The notes under the pieces: model-generated
What the model was told of the DNA's origin: nothing
Seen by the model: the letters and a program-made list of their open reading frames with translations, nothing else
The model's database searches: none
DNA from: Siphonodentalium dalli
Lineage: Eukaryota; Mollusca; Scaphopoda; Gadilida; Siphonodentaliidae
Length of the DNA: 64,000 bases
Direction: 5' to 3'
Assembly (NCBI GenBank): GCA_032622095.1
Contig: CP136064.1
Location: 49,668,073 to 49,732,072 of the forward strand
In this document: positions 11,184-21,210 of the stretch, in pieces
Layout of the letters: each line of letters begins with the position of its first letter
Position numbering within the stretch: the first letter of the stretch is position 1
Position numbers and translations under genes: made by a program

Positions 11184-11545
11184 ATTTGGACTTAAGTTCA
11201 AATAATTGGACTTAAGTCAAAATCAATTCACTAATTGGACTTAAGTCAAAATCAATTCACTAATTGGACTTAAGTCCAAATCAATTCACTAATTGGACTT
11301 AAGTCCAAATCAATTCACTAATTGGACTTAAGTCCAAATCAAGTGAATTGATTGGGACTTAAGTCCAATTATTTGGACGACTTAAGTCCAAATAATTAGT
11401 TAATTGATTTGGACTTAAGTCCAATTATTTGGATTTAAGTCCAATTATTTGGACTTAATTCCAAATGAATTGGACTTAAGTCCAAATCAATTCACTAATT
11501 GGACTTAAGTCCAAATCAATCCACTATTGGACTTAAGTCCAAATG
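11184..11545. repeat. right subterminal palindrome array, 29-bp period
   Basis: There are eight exact GGACTTAAGTCC cores plus several variants. In the best part the unit is TTGGACTTAAGTCCAA followed by ATCAATTCACTAA, an exact 29-bp tandem repeat. The array orientation mirrors the left array, so the element is an inverted repeat on a large scale. Confidence 0.9.
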
Positions 11546-11587
11546 ATGGACCTGCTTAATATCTGATGGGGTGTTTCTTATACAGTT

Positions 11588-11762
11588 GAATTTCACTTAA
11601 GTGCAAATGAATTGGACTTAAGTCACAATACCACATAATTGTGAATTAGGCGAGGATTTGGACTAAAAGTCCAAATAGATGAAAATATCAGTATTTGCCC
11701 TTAAGTGTAATTCATTTGCACTTAAGTACAATTCCTTGCCGAATTCACAATTATGTGGTATT
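11588..11762. repeat. hairpin with diverged CTTAAG palindromes near the right terminus
   Basis: The arms 'AATACCACATAATTGTGAAT' (from 11627) and 'ATTCACAATTATGTGGTATT' (to about 11762) are inverted. Inside and beside them lie diverged palindromes of the form TTTGCACTTAAGT and CACTTAAGTGCAAATG. These resemble the GCGCTTAAGCGC family of 55.9-57.1 kb more than the main GGACTTAAGTCC type. Confidence 0.75.
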
Positions 11763-11895
11763 TGGACTTAAGCCCAATTCGCTAATAAGTCCAAATAAAT
11801 CGAAAATGTGAAAACGGCTTGCCATAAACTTCAGCCACTCTCTGATAAGTCCACTAAACTCCACTTCTCCCCAATAGTAATATAGAGAGCTTCTT

Positions 11896-12133
11896 TTAAC
11901 CTTTCATGACTGGAGCTTCTTGAAATTTTGAGAAAAATCCTGTGCCAATGCATTCTCTTATATATATGTGAGTCTCCCATAGGGAGCCTCGCATATACAA
12001 AGAAGACATTGGCCTAACAATATTTACCTTGACCTTGTAAGTCAGTAGATTCTCTTATATATACGAGGCTCTCATATATAAGAAAATGCACTGGCACAGC
12101 ATCTAGGCACAGGATCTTTAACGAAAGGGTTAA
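11896..12133. mobile_element. 238-bp TTAA MITE with two palindrome relics
   Basis: It begins TTAACCTTTCATGACTGGAG and ends ACGAAAGGGTTAA. It holds a diverged copy of the mobile palindrome (11944-12013) and a second half-degenerate copy (about 12046-12104), separated by a 'TTTACCTTGACCTTGTAAG' spacer. The same layout recurs at 15179. There is no coding capacity. Confidence 0.8.
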
Positions 12134-13370
12134 TTTTAAACTTCTAGACTGGTTCCTACACATGTACTGGAGAGAATTGAATCTTACAGGATAGTCTTGA
12201 TCAGCGGTGCAACATGGTCCTTGACACTGACAAACGGGTCCTACTATCCGGTACACGACATCATACTGAGCATTTCTTATGGTAAAATTTGGTTTTATAC
12301 AGCTCGGCCTGTAAAGAAAAGAAGATTCTGAATTGAAGAGTTGGTGGACAAATGCACTGTTAACCTGTTTATAAAAGAATAAAATGGAATGGTCTATTAT
12401 TCATCTGAAGGGATGTTCAGGAAATATAACCAGACGAGGGCCAGATGACCAGAAAATACAACTGCAAAAGAATGCATTGGGAACGGGTCAGCATCAAAAC
12501 AATAGAACTTAGTAATAAAGTTGATGACACTACACCAACACTGGTTACCCAGTTAACCCTTTCAACATGTAACGCAAAAATAGTTGTGTAAACATTAATG
12601 TCACGCAACCCATAGTGCAAAAATACTTGCATAAACCCACGTGTTTGGTTTATGTTTATTGCTAATATATATAGAGCGCCAGCCCACCCACACTGGAAAC
12701 AGCCAGTGGATGATTAGATTCCAGAGGGGTATCGCAATTGAATAAGAAGTACTGTGAGTATAATTATGGGATATTGTATTGACATCGTATTTATTGTTGT
12801 TGTACATTGAAGGTCAATCAGTGATTCCGGTTTACTTTCATGTTATGAATTTAAATAGTTTAAAAGCCATCTTCATGTGACTTATATTGGAATACTATTA
12901 CTCAATTACCTATTTGATAAATTTTCTTACATTAATCGGCAATTCTTGGAATTTATGACAACGATTTAACTGGTTTATATGGGGAGTGGTCATGGAATGA
13001 AAACCTGAAGTTTTCTATATAGATTTAGCAGTAAATGGATGAAATCATATTGGCATGTCTGCCATAGCACATACTCCTGTCTGACATATCCAACGACCTG
13101 TCCAGGAGGTGCCTCAACTTCAACCTCCATAGCACATCCATCAGCGCATGCACAGGAAAACACTCCGGCACAGCATTTGAAATCTCTCGTACAACGTATA
13201 ACCTCCTGGAAGATGAGAAACATTTCACTATAATGTGTTATATAATGCTTAGAGATATTGCTGTTAAAATAGTCACACCCGTTAAAACCGCTATCAGAAA
13301 GCTAATAGACTAATGAGGTATCCCAGCTACTCATCTCTGATACTCTAAAAAACGGATGTCGAACATATTT
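12134..13370. other. unassigned stretch
   Basis: Apart from the dispersed repeat at 12384-12475 I see no element ends, RNA gene or coding motif. The opposing 60-80 codon frames around 12990-13233 lie on opposite strands of the same DNA and carry no recognisable domain. Confidence 0.45.
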
Positions 13371-13440
13371 GTGTTTAAGGTGATTTTGGTGTTCAAATAT
13401 CACAGCTTCGAAAAATTATGACCGAAGTCACTTAAACACG
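13371..13440. repeat. short inverted repeat
   Basis: GTGTTTAAGGTGATTTTGGT (13371) is opposed by ACCGAAGTCACTTAAACAC (ending 13440), a stem of about 19 bp with a 30-nt loop. Confidence 0.55.
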
Positions 13441-13786
13441 TATCTTCTCAACAATAATACTTACATGGGGACGGGATTCATAATGAAGTAGAAACAATTT
13501 ATACATAACTCATTCAAATTTTTTTTTTTGGTTGAGTTATTTATATAGGTGAATAAAACAATGAATATTACATTTGATGTGAGACATCTTGTCACCATTT
13601 TCAGGCAAATTAAGACATAAGTTCCTGGCACTTTAATAGTGAGCAATATGGTATCACTTCCAATTTGTCGCCCAAAGTTTTTTTGAAGTGAGAAAACTCT
13701 GACTATGTCTGCTCAATAAAGATCATCTTTACAAAATATTGACATGTCAAATGATTCACACCGCAAAGAGAAAAATTTCAGGAACA

Positions 13787-14085
13787 ACTAGAGGTGTGAC
13801 TGTCCCAATGGGACTAAGGATCAGTAAACATCTAGTTAAAATAATAAAATTCCCATTGCAGGTGCACAACCCTAACCCCTAACCCTAATCCTAAACCTAT
13901 TGACCGAAAAATGTAGGAATAAAAGCTCTGACAAAATTATGCATGTTGCGAAAATGTTCTAAAGTCGAAAAAGGGGAATAACTCCACAAAAAAAAGTTGG
14001 ACCAGACGTCATAATCGCAGGTGCACAGGTTCCCATGGTACTAAATATATGTGCCAAGTTTCCAAAACATTGACCTAAAAATGAC
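13787..14085. mobile_element. truncated inverted copy of the 4769-5541 repeat
   Basis: It starts ACTAGAGGTGTGACTGTCCC and continues as the reverse complement of 5541 back to about 5085, including 'GTCGAAAAAGGGGAATAAC' and 'GGTTCCCATGGTACTAAATA'. It keeps one tandem unit and lacks the TATACCCCCC end. Its CCCTAACCCCTAACCCTAAT stretch looks telomeric but belongs to the element, since 5400-5415 has the matching TTAGGG-type words. Confidence 0.75.
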
Positions 14086-14410
14086 GTACAAGCTGCAGGG
14101 TTTCCGCTACTACGGCAGGCCGGCCGTCCACCGGCCTCATTCCCCTCCCCATCCTTGACATAACATTGGTCATAAAATAGCCACAGACCAACTCAGCCGC
14201 CTTTTTACTCACTGACACTGAATAAGACATGACCAATTGCGCGGATCACGTGCACAGTTGTCTACACCATTCTGGGTAACGCTTTGTTGGCGAATGTTTG
14301 GTAGTAATCAGCCTCTCGCATTTTAATTTACCGTAGATTTCTGTCTTTTAGACACAACTTTCTGACCCACTATTTCCCCTCAAAATGCGCAAACATCAGT
14401 AAGTCATTAC

Positions 14411-14441
<31 letters not shown>

Positions 14442-15178
14442 TGAATACTGAGCTACAACCATGAACACAGGTGAGTTTTTGCAGTGCGGACCTTTTACCT
14501 CAAAATCAAAGAAAATTTTAATTAAAACTAAAAGAAATATAATATTAATAGTTTAAAATATTATCAGTGAATGCAAAATTTTCCATTATACGATTCCAGC
14601 ATGTGGTCATCTCCATCTGAGGAATTGCTTTTGAGTTTACACCAACTAGTTTTGATCGGTACTGTATAAAATACAAAGAAAGCAGAATGTGTGCAAAGCA
14701 CGTGACATGAGCTCTGACATAACACGTATTGCTGCTGGAGTACGCTTGATACTGAGTGTGACAATATGTGTCTTTCCAACCCCAGTAATTTCTTTGATGT
14801 CGGCTTTTAATATTGCTACCATTATAAAAGTCATTGTCTCCACTGTAGGCCTATGTTGGGGTGCTTACATGCTTTCAGTTCATTAACTTGAAATCAAAGA
14901 AAGACAATCTGTTTTAATTTGGTTTCTATATGAAGATTTAGTGTTCCTGCTTGTTGTCTCAAGTGCAAGGAAATGGCTATTTTCAGTGATAAACATAAAT
15001 TTTTTCTCCCGAGTCCCGACCATGTGCGCCGGGTATGTGCTTCCCAAATACGGCCACATTCCCCATCCCCTAGCGGGAACCCTGAAGCTGATTCCAGTAT
15101 ATCCCCCACAACGGTGGGTATAATAATAGAAATAAACCTGACAGCGTGGGTGGGTCCTGGGTAGGATGGCTGAACATT
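14086..15178. other. unassigned stretch with a 29-G run
   Basis: 14412-14440 is an uninterrupted G homopolymer. Around 15090-15122 'CCAGTATATCCCCCACAACG' and 'GTGGGTATAATAATAG' are end relics of the TATACCCC repeat families. A CAGGGTTTCC word at about 14095 resembles hAT ends, but no partner was found. Overlapping frames of 60-130 codons on both strands near 14883-15275 lack motifs. Confidence 0.45.
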
Positions 15179-15350
15179 TTAACCCTTCTATGACTGGAGC
15201 TTCCTGAAATTTTGCGAAAACCCTGTGCCAATGCATTCTCTTATATATGCAAGTCTCCCATAGGGAGCCTTTCATATAAGAGAATACATTGGCCTAACAA
15301 TATTTACCTTGAGCTTGTAAGCCAGTGCATTTTCTTATACATGTATATAG
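15179..15350. mobile_element. 5' part of TTAA MITE (sister of 11896-12133)
   Basis: It starts TTAACCCTTCTATGACTGGA and follows the 11896 element through the palindrome (15227-15293) and 'CAATATTTACCTTGAGCTTG'. It breaks off near 15350 before the right TIR. Confidence 0.7.
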
Positions 15351-15369
15351 GGGAGAGCGGACAGGTTGT

Positions 15370-15535
15370 TATCCAGACAGCACAACGACGTCGGCCCAAC
15401 CGTCGGTATGTCCGTCGGGGCGATGTCGGCCCGACGTCGTTGTGAAATAGAGATGGTCGGCAACAGGTCGGCACCCGACGTTAACTAGATTTCGCCAGAA
15501 CTTGAGGTCGACATATGTTTGGCTGCCGACGGGAA
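15370..15535. mobile_element. CpG-rich GACGTCGGCC inverted-repeat element
   Basis: It begins TATCCAGACAGCACAACGAC and contains facing CGTCGGCCCAACC and GTCGGCCCGACGTCGTTGTG segments that can fold back, then further GTCGGCA-type words. CpG density is far above the flanks. The same vocabulary forms the block at 48897-49192, which ends in TATCTGGGTA, so the two may be one family of MITE-like elements. Confidence 0.55.
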
Positions 15536-15539
15536 ACTG

Positions 15540-16230
15540 ACCAGTGATAAATAAATCGCGGAATATATATATATCACGTACCATATATTGATGCCCGAAG
15601 TCGTATATTAATCTTTGCTACATAAATTCCACCCTTGAGGGTTTATTGCACGTTCCATGCTTTTATAGTAGTTTTTGAAGTCATTATCGTTGTTTTCATA
15701 CATTGGTCGGTAAAACGTCAGTTGCCGACCGAAAACGTCATTGTCGCTAATATGCTGCGTCAATTTGAAAGCTTCGGTCACATTATTTTCTACTTTAAAT
15801 TCGTTGCTGATTGGAGTCTAACATTATTATTTCTTCTCTGTTCAGGGTGGGGGGGGGGGGGGGCGTGCACAAAAATTCCATATATAGGGTGGGGGTGGTG
15901 GGTCATTTGGACCCGGAAAAATTGTGTAAATGACCAAAAATGCTAATTTTTTCCTCCACTTAAAATCACTCAGTTTTTGTGCTCATGTAATCTGTTAATA
16001 TTAACCATATGACCCACTAGGCTATTTAAAACATACTAACCAGTACTAACTACCATTTAGGGGTGTATACATGTATACTGATGTATGTCAAAATTAATGT
16101 ACCAGATTTCGACGGATGAAAGATATATTATATATATAAACAAATCATATAACAAACATTAAAACACAAGAACAAACATTTATAATATGCATATCCAAGA
16201 TAGCCTTTCAATTGGATGTCAAAGTGTATG
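15540..16230. other. no recognisable feature
   Basis: A 16-base G-rich run lies at about 15846-15863. No other structure, RNA gene or coding motif was seen. Confidence 0.45.
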
Positions 16231-17166
16231 TTAGGCCGTTCAACAGAGATTCCTTGTTTCTCATCAGACTTTTTTCTTAGAATGGGGCGGGAGGGCGTTT
16301 TGTATTTTGTTTTTTTTGTATTATAACTTCTTTGACGACGAGTGCTGATATACTGGCAATCACCTTCTTGTCATTTAGATGTGTTAACCCTTTACCCAAC
16401 AGAAGGGCCCTGTGCCAATGCATTCTCTTATATATGCGAGTCGACCATAGGTCGCCTCGCATATATAAGAGAATGCATTGGCTTAACACATTAAAAATTA
16501 TAAAATTGTTAAAGAATGTAAGAAAAAATGGTAAAAAGTGTTAAAAAAAGATTTTTTTTAGGCCAATGCATTCTCTTATATATGCGAGGCGACCTATGGT
16601 CGACTCGCATATATAAGAGAATGCATTGGCACAGGGCATAACTGTAACTATCACAATGTGGTCAAGGAGCCGGTTCCAATGATATCCATATGTGTATGGT
16701 TCTATTGAGACAGACCGAAGATAATTTAGGCTGTTGAAGCTTTATTTGGCCGGTTGTGGCCGGTTTGTTGGGTAAAGGGTTAATAAGGTTAAAAATTATG
16801 CATAGTTTTGTTGATATATCAAACAAAAATGAATGCATGGTATAGTTAGGATTACAAAACTAAAATTAATGGAATATTTTATTGATATTGAAACTTTTGT
16901 GTATAATAGTCACTGTATGCATTCCAGAGCCCCAAGTATACCAAATGGATGGAACTGACATGTATTGAGATTGGTCTGAACGTTTACTACATTGTGATCT
17001 CTGATTCTCTGTACACATATAATGTATACAGAGATCAATAAACATCAGGATAAACATCCATATCCCAAAACATAGATCATTTATAAAATACAAAAAAATT
17101 AGAGACGGGTGATAAAATCGGGCCGGACGCTGATGAGAAACAAGGAATCTTTGTTGAATGGCCTTA
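16231..17166. mobile_element. inverted-repeat element enclosing a TTAA MITE
   Basis: TTAGGCCGTTCAACAGAGAT followed by TCCTTGTTTCTCATCAG at 16231-16268 is inverted at 17129-17166. The pair delimits 936 bp. The interior is AT-rich and non-coding and is interrupted by the 400-bp TTAA MITE at 16384-16783, so the outer element is older. Confidence 0.65.
16384..16783. mobile_element. 400-bp TTAA MITE with two opposed 69-bp palindromes
   Basis: The ends are TTAACCCTTTACCCAACA and TGTTGGGTAAAGGGTTAA, a perfect 18-bp TIR including the TTAA target. Inside are two copies of the mobile palindrome, 16414-16482 and 16562-16630, in opposite orientation and each flanked on the outer side by CCCTGT/ACAGGG. 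The element is therefore a palindrome of palindromes. It is non-coding and piggyBac-like by its ends. Confidence 0.9.
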
Positions 17167-19187
17167 TAGCTATATATATACACATGTGTATCCCAAGATT
17201 CAAGATTCAATAAGATTTATTTTGTATTCAATATAATTAAAATATATATATATTAACAGGACCCCACAAAAAGTTTAACTTGCAAGGGCAGGGCCCTTAT
17301 GCTTGTATAATGATACAGTGTTATGTGTATGTATATTGGGTGTATATAGTGCGGGTGCATATTTACAATGTGTGTATTATTGTATAGAGATGGGCAAGAA
17401 GGGGTGGGGGCATGGGGTGGGGTGGGGGGGGGGGGGTCGGGTTGTGAGATGGTGATTATATAGTCATTTTTTTTTAGTTGTTATGCTTTATCTGGTAGCC
17501 AATATGATTATCATGATGTCTTCATGCTGAGACCTGCGCGATCGTCTTGCAATTTTCAATAATGTGGGGAATACCAGTATTTAAGGTGGTCAATGAGATA
17601 TGGGTGTGAATACTGCTTGATTTGGTTGAGGAATTGGTTAAGGTTATATACAATTCTAGCCATCTACAGAGCAGTCGACACACAGATGTAACAAACATGT
17701 GAAGCCCAGTGAATTGGTGACTAACAAAGTGAGTCATTTATCTTCTTGTTGAGTGAAGGAAAAGAACATCTCCCAATCTCACTTGGTCTCGGCACACTGC
17801 AGAGTTCATGCAGTGACTGGTGAGAGGATATGCTTCCGGGCCAACTTTCCATCTGTGTGTATGAATACTGTTTCCTGTGATGGACTATCAAGTTAAATAT
17901 AATAATTATAATGCACAGTGATTAGTTTTAGCATTCTCACATATTAAATAAATTTATGATTTTAACACTGTGTTCTCGAGATTTAAACCTTAAGCATTAA
18001 GCGGGAGCTTGATCAGCATGGCTAGCATATATATTAACTAGTGGCTATTTGTGGAAAAATTATTAAACATAGCCCTGCGTACTTGCTATTGTCGACTTGA
18101 CACATTGGCATTCATTGGGATTGGAATAATATGTATGATAAACATAATAATTCCAGGCCAACTTAGTTGAACTGCCACGATCTTCTAGTTATACATGTAC
18201 ATGACTAATGAGGCAATCATATAAATGTTTAATCTAGTAGCATTTTCTCAGACCATGCCATGAATATCTATGTATCTATGCCCGTCAAGAATGATATATT
18301 CCACCAGTACAAAGTTTTTGCTGTTGCGATAGGAAAGTAACTAGTACAGTTAATAAATTATGAAATACCTTATATTAATAATGTGTGTCATAGAATGTGA
18401 AGATCCAACTTTGAAATGACAAGATTTAAGTGACTTTGTGGTGGATTTTGCTTTCCGTCCCTTATACTAATGTCATTCCTCCCGGGCAATTATTAAAATG
18501 TTTATATACTATCAGATGCCTAACAATAGTGTCAGCATGTGCCGCATGATTAGTAATTTTAGATAAATTTCACAACGATCATTAAGTTTTTTGGCATAGA
18601 GACATATATAGAATTAAACTGAAATAGAATGAAATAGAATTAAATTTCCATCAATATTGTTAATTTCAGTCTAGGTCTCTGTTGTCACTATTATTGACCA
18701 TCACAATGATTAGACATCTGAGAGTACGATATAAGCTCACAAAAGTTACGAACAAGCATGCAATCTCGAGCTGGGACCACCCTTAATACTTGTTCCTCAT
18801 CATCTACTTCACAGAAGGGGTCACCCTTAAGTAGTAACCATATAGGAAAAGCCCCGAACATACCACTATTGCACAATGACATCAGTTTGTTTGATCTAAA
18901 TTATTTATCCACTCCAACCCCAAAACAGTAGTCATTTGGCAAATTATCACATTCCTTTTCGATGTGCCTATCATCTACTGAAGTTGGATCATACCACAGG
19001 CCATAAATTGTGTCTCATTGAGTCATTGTGCCCCATCCATGTAACTCGCTGAAAGTCAAGCATACATAAACCTCTATAAATATTAATAAATCAGATGTGG
19101 CTATGTGAAATATGCAATAAATCCCCGTTTCCATAAAAATGTATTCAGTATTATATGTAAATTTATCCAATAAAGATATTTTTCCCT
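17167..19187. other. AT-rich stretch with one G-quadruplex-prone tract
   Basis: 17399-17441 is G-rich (runs of four or more G separated by T or CAT). Elsewhere I see only AT-rich unique-looking sequence. The short frames at 17522-17737, 18691-18882 and 19015-19200 have no recognised motif. Confidence 0.45.
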
Positions 19188-19262
19188 TAAAGGTCCTCAA
19201 TCCGAATCAATAGTCCCCATATCATCAGATTCCAACAACAACAAGATTTTTTGAAATGCCGC
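19188..19262. mobile_element. solo end of the TTAAAGGTACTCAATCCGA family
   Basis: TTAAAGGTCCTCAATCCGAA, then 'CATCAGATTCCAACAACAAC' and 'TGAAATGCCGCTTC' match the reverse complement of the end at 58020-58109. Only this end is present. Confidence 0.65.
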
Positions 19263-20067
19263 TTCAGTTGACAGAATCGATTAATTGCTCGAAAATAATG
19301 CTAACCGCAGTCAATTATAGCAAAAAATTAAAAACGAGAGGTCGATCACGATCGGCAGATGTTTAACCCATACCTTGGCAACAGCGATGAGCTATTTTCA
19401 TATATCCTTACCCCATCCTTTTCATGAGTGCAAAACTTTAAACAATTCACACCTTACTATTAATTCACAAGTGAAATCACACTTATTGGGCACCTTGCTC
19501 ACATTAACACAATGTTAACACAGACGTGGCTTTGATTTCAACCTATTAGTGACTCCAACACAGATACATGTATGTCTTATAGAGTTATAAGGCTAATTAA
19601 GCTCAATCCATAGTCGGAGAGAAGCACCATAGCTGTTAAATATCAATTAGTTAAGAAATTAGGTAGATAAACATCATAGCAACTCAATTTATCTATTTAT
19701 TACATTGGAACATGAGACATTACATATTGTGTGTTTTTGTTTATTATCATTGCTATTTTTTTGTTTATTATATTTTGTGTCAGCTGCATATTAAAAACTC
19801 ATAGCAACCTATTAATATTTCACCACTAAAAAACAATCAACACCTGATCAACTATAGAAGTGAGGGATGTATAGACCTGGATATAAAATATGATTGCTAA
19901 TGATTGGATATAAATGTTAATTTTCTTGCAAGTTGATCATTAGAAAGATATGTTTGTGAACAGTTTAAATATAATTAAAGTTAAGGTTAATATTATCACA
20001 ACCATTCGATCGATACCAAAATCTATACAGGTGAAGAATGTGTCATGATTATCACAGATGTGATTAT
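19263..20067. other. unassigned, right part belongs to an older repeat split by the hAT element
   Basis: 19332-19376 repeats a 45-bp segment of 7838. From about 19960 'CGATCGATACCAAAATCTAT' and 'ACAGGTGAAGAATGTGTCAT' match the units at 22150-22500, so the repeat family of 21211-22665 extends to the left of the hAT insertion. Confidence 0.5.
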
Positions 20068-20075
20068 TTATAGAG

Positions 20076-21202
20076 CAGTGTTCGCGCTGTCGGTAGCCAA
20101 ATTAGCCAATGGCTAATCTTTTTCGAATTTGGCTAATACAAATTTCATTTGGCTAAACTTTTGGCTAAACCTTTTTTGAACCCAAATGGAGACTGAAAGC
20201 ATGGAGCCAGAAAGCTAACTAATAAAAGCGCTCAATAGATCGACATTCAAGACGAAGTTAGGTGACGAAAGTATTTCATTATTTTCGTACTTATGAAATA
20301 TCGTACAAAGGGAAACCCGATCGACAACTCTATCAACCAAGCGATCACAAAGTGATATGCAATCATCTTTAGTTTTCACAAGACGGACATTCAAAGACGC
20401 ATGGACATTAAACCGACCATGGTTGAATTATGACAATGTGAAGAAAGCAATGTTTTGTAAAGTGCATTGACGCCGGTATATAAGCAATTTGTTCGTAACA
20501 GGCTGTTTTAATCTGGAGAAAGATTACGTCACTCTGCACGAAACAGCAAAAGGTCATTATTAATTTTTACATTTAATCCCCTAATCCCCAATTCAGCCCA
20601 TTGTCTGTCTGGTCACTCACGGTGCTCCTGCACAATGCATGTTTATGATGACATTGTATTTATGACGGTCGAGGTTTATGAGCACCAAGTGAAAGACAAT
20701 AGCTTAATCAGCCAAATGTGAATCACGACAGATATTTTGTGGCTATTTGTCGTCAATACCGATACAGTAAAAATAATATGCATGCTTTTATGACAGATTG
20801 TAATTTGATAATGGCTTAACAATATTAAGTTATTAGTTTCCAGATGTCACTTAGATATTTTCGCAAGGATAAATATTTAATGATTTAAAAAAGATATTGA
20901 TATAAAACAAAACAAAATAATGACATTAAGAAGGACAATCCCGGGTTAATCCCCCCCCCCCCCCCAAATCACTCTTTCACATAAAGATTAATAAATTTTT
21001 AATAAATGATATATATAAAAATACTTCTAGTTCATCAAAATTATTTAAATTATTGTGTATTTTACCTGTGTCTGTTAGATTTTACGTTTTAGTCATTAAT
21101 TGTGAACCGACCAGAAAACGATGATTAAATTTGGCCAAAGTTTTTTTTAATTTGGCCAAAAAACATTTGGCTAAAGTTTTTTTCGGTCCAGCGCGAACAC
21201 TG
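20076..21202. mobile_element. 1127-bp non-autonomous hAT transposon
   Basis: The perfect 14-bp TIR CAGTGTTCGCGCTG is at 20076 and its complement ends at 21202. TTATAGAG is duplicated on both sides (20068-20075 and 21203-21210), the 8-bp target duplication of hAT transposases. Subterminal TTAGCCAA/TTGGCTAA and TTGGCCAAA words are clustered within about 100 bp of each end, as is usual for hAT transposase binding sites. No frame above 60 codons exists inside, so there is no transposase. The clean ends and duplication imply a fairly young insertion. The interior holds a C run near 20950. Confidence 0.95.
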
Positions 21203-21210
21203 TTATAGAG

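Larger units (their letters stand above)
9184..11826. mobile_element. 2.64-kb non-autonomous DNA transposon with palindrome-array ends
   Basis: The termini are inverted: TTTGGCAAGCCGTTTTCACA(T) at 9184-9204 and its complement at 11806-11826, 20 of 21 matching. AACTTC is duplicated directly outside (9178-9183 and 11827-11832), which indicates a 6-bp target-site duplication. Each end then carries a dense array of TTGGACTTAAGTCCAA. About 1.4 kb of interior (9790-11180) has no transposase-like frame; the best minus-strand frame (10690-10881) has no recognised domain. A 6-bp duplication excludes TTAA, TA and typical 8-bp hAT insertion. IS3EU- and Dada-type elements are known to make about 6-bp duplications, but the TIR does not assign it. 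Confidence 0.85.

Noticed and set aside
13860-13900. Interstitial telomere repeat (CCCTAACCCCTAACCCTAAT)
   Set aside because: Matching TTAGGG-like words lie at the homologous place in the 4769-5541 copy, so it is part of that repeat.
14095-14110. hAT terminus CAGGGTTTCC
   Set aside because: No inverted partner or 8-bp duplication was found nearby.
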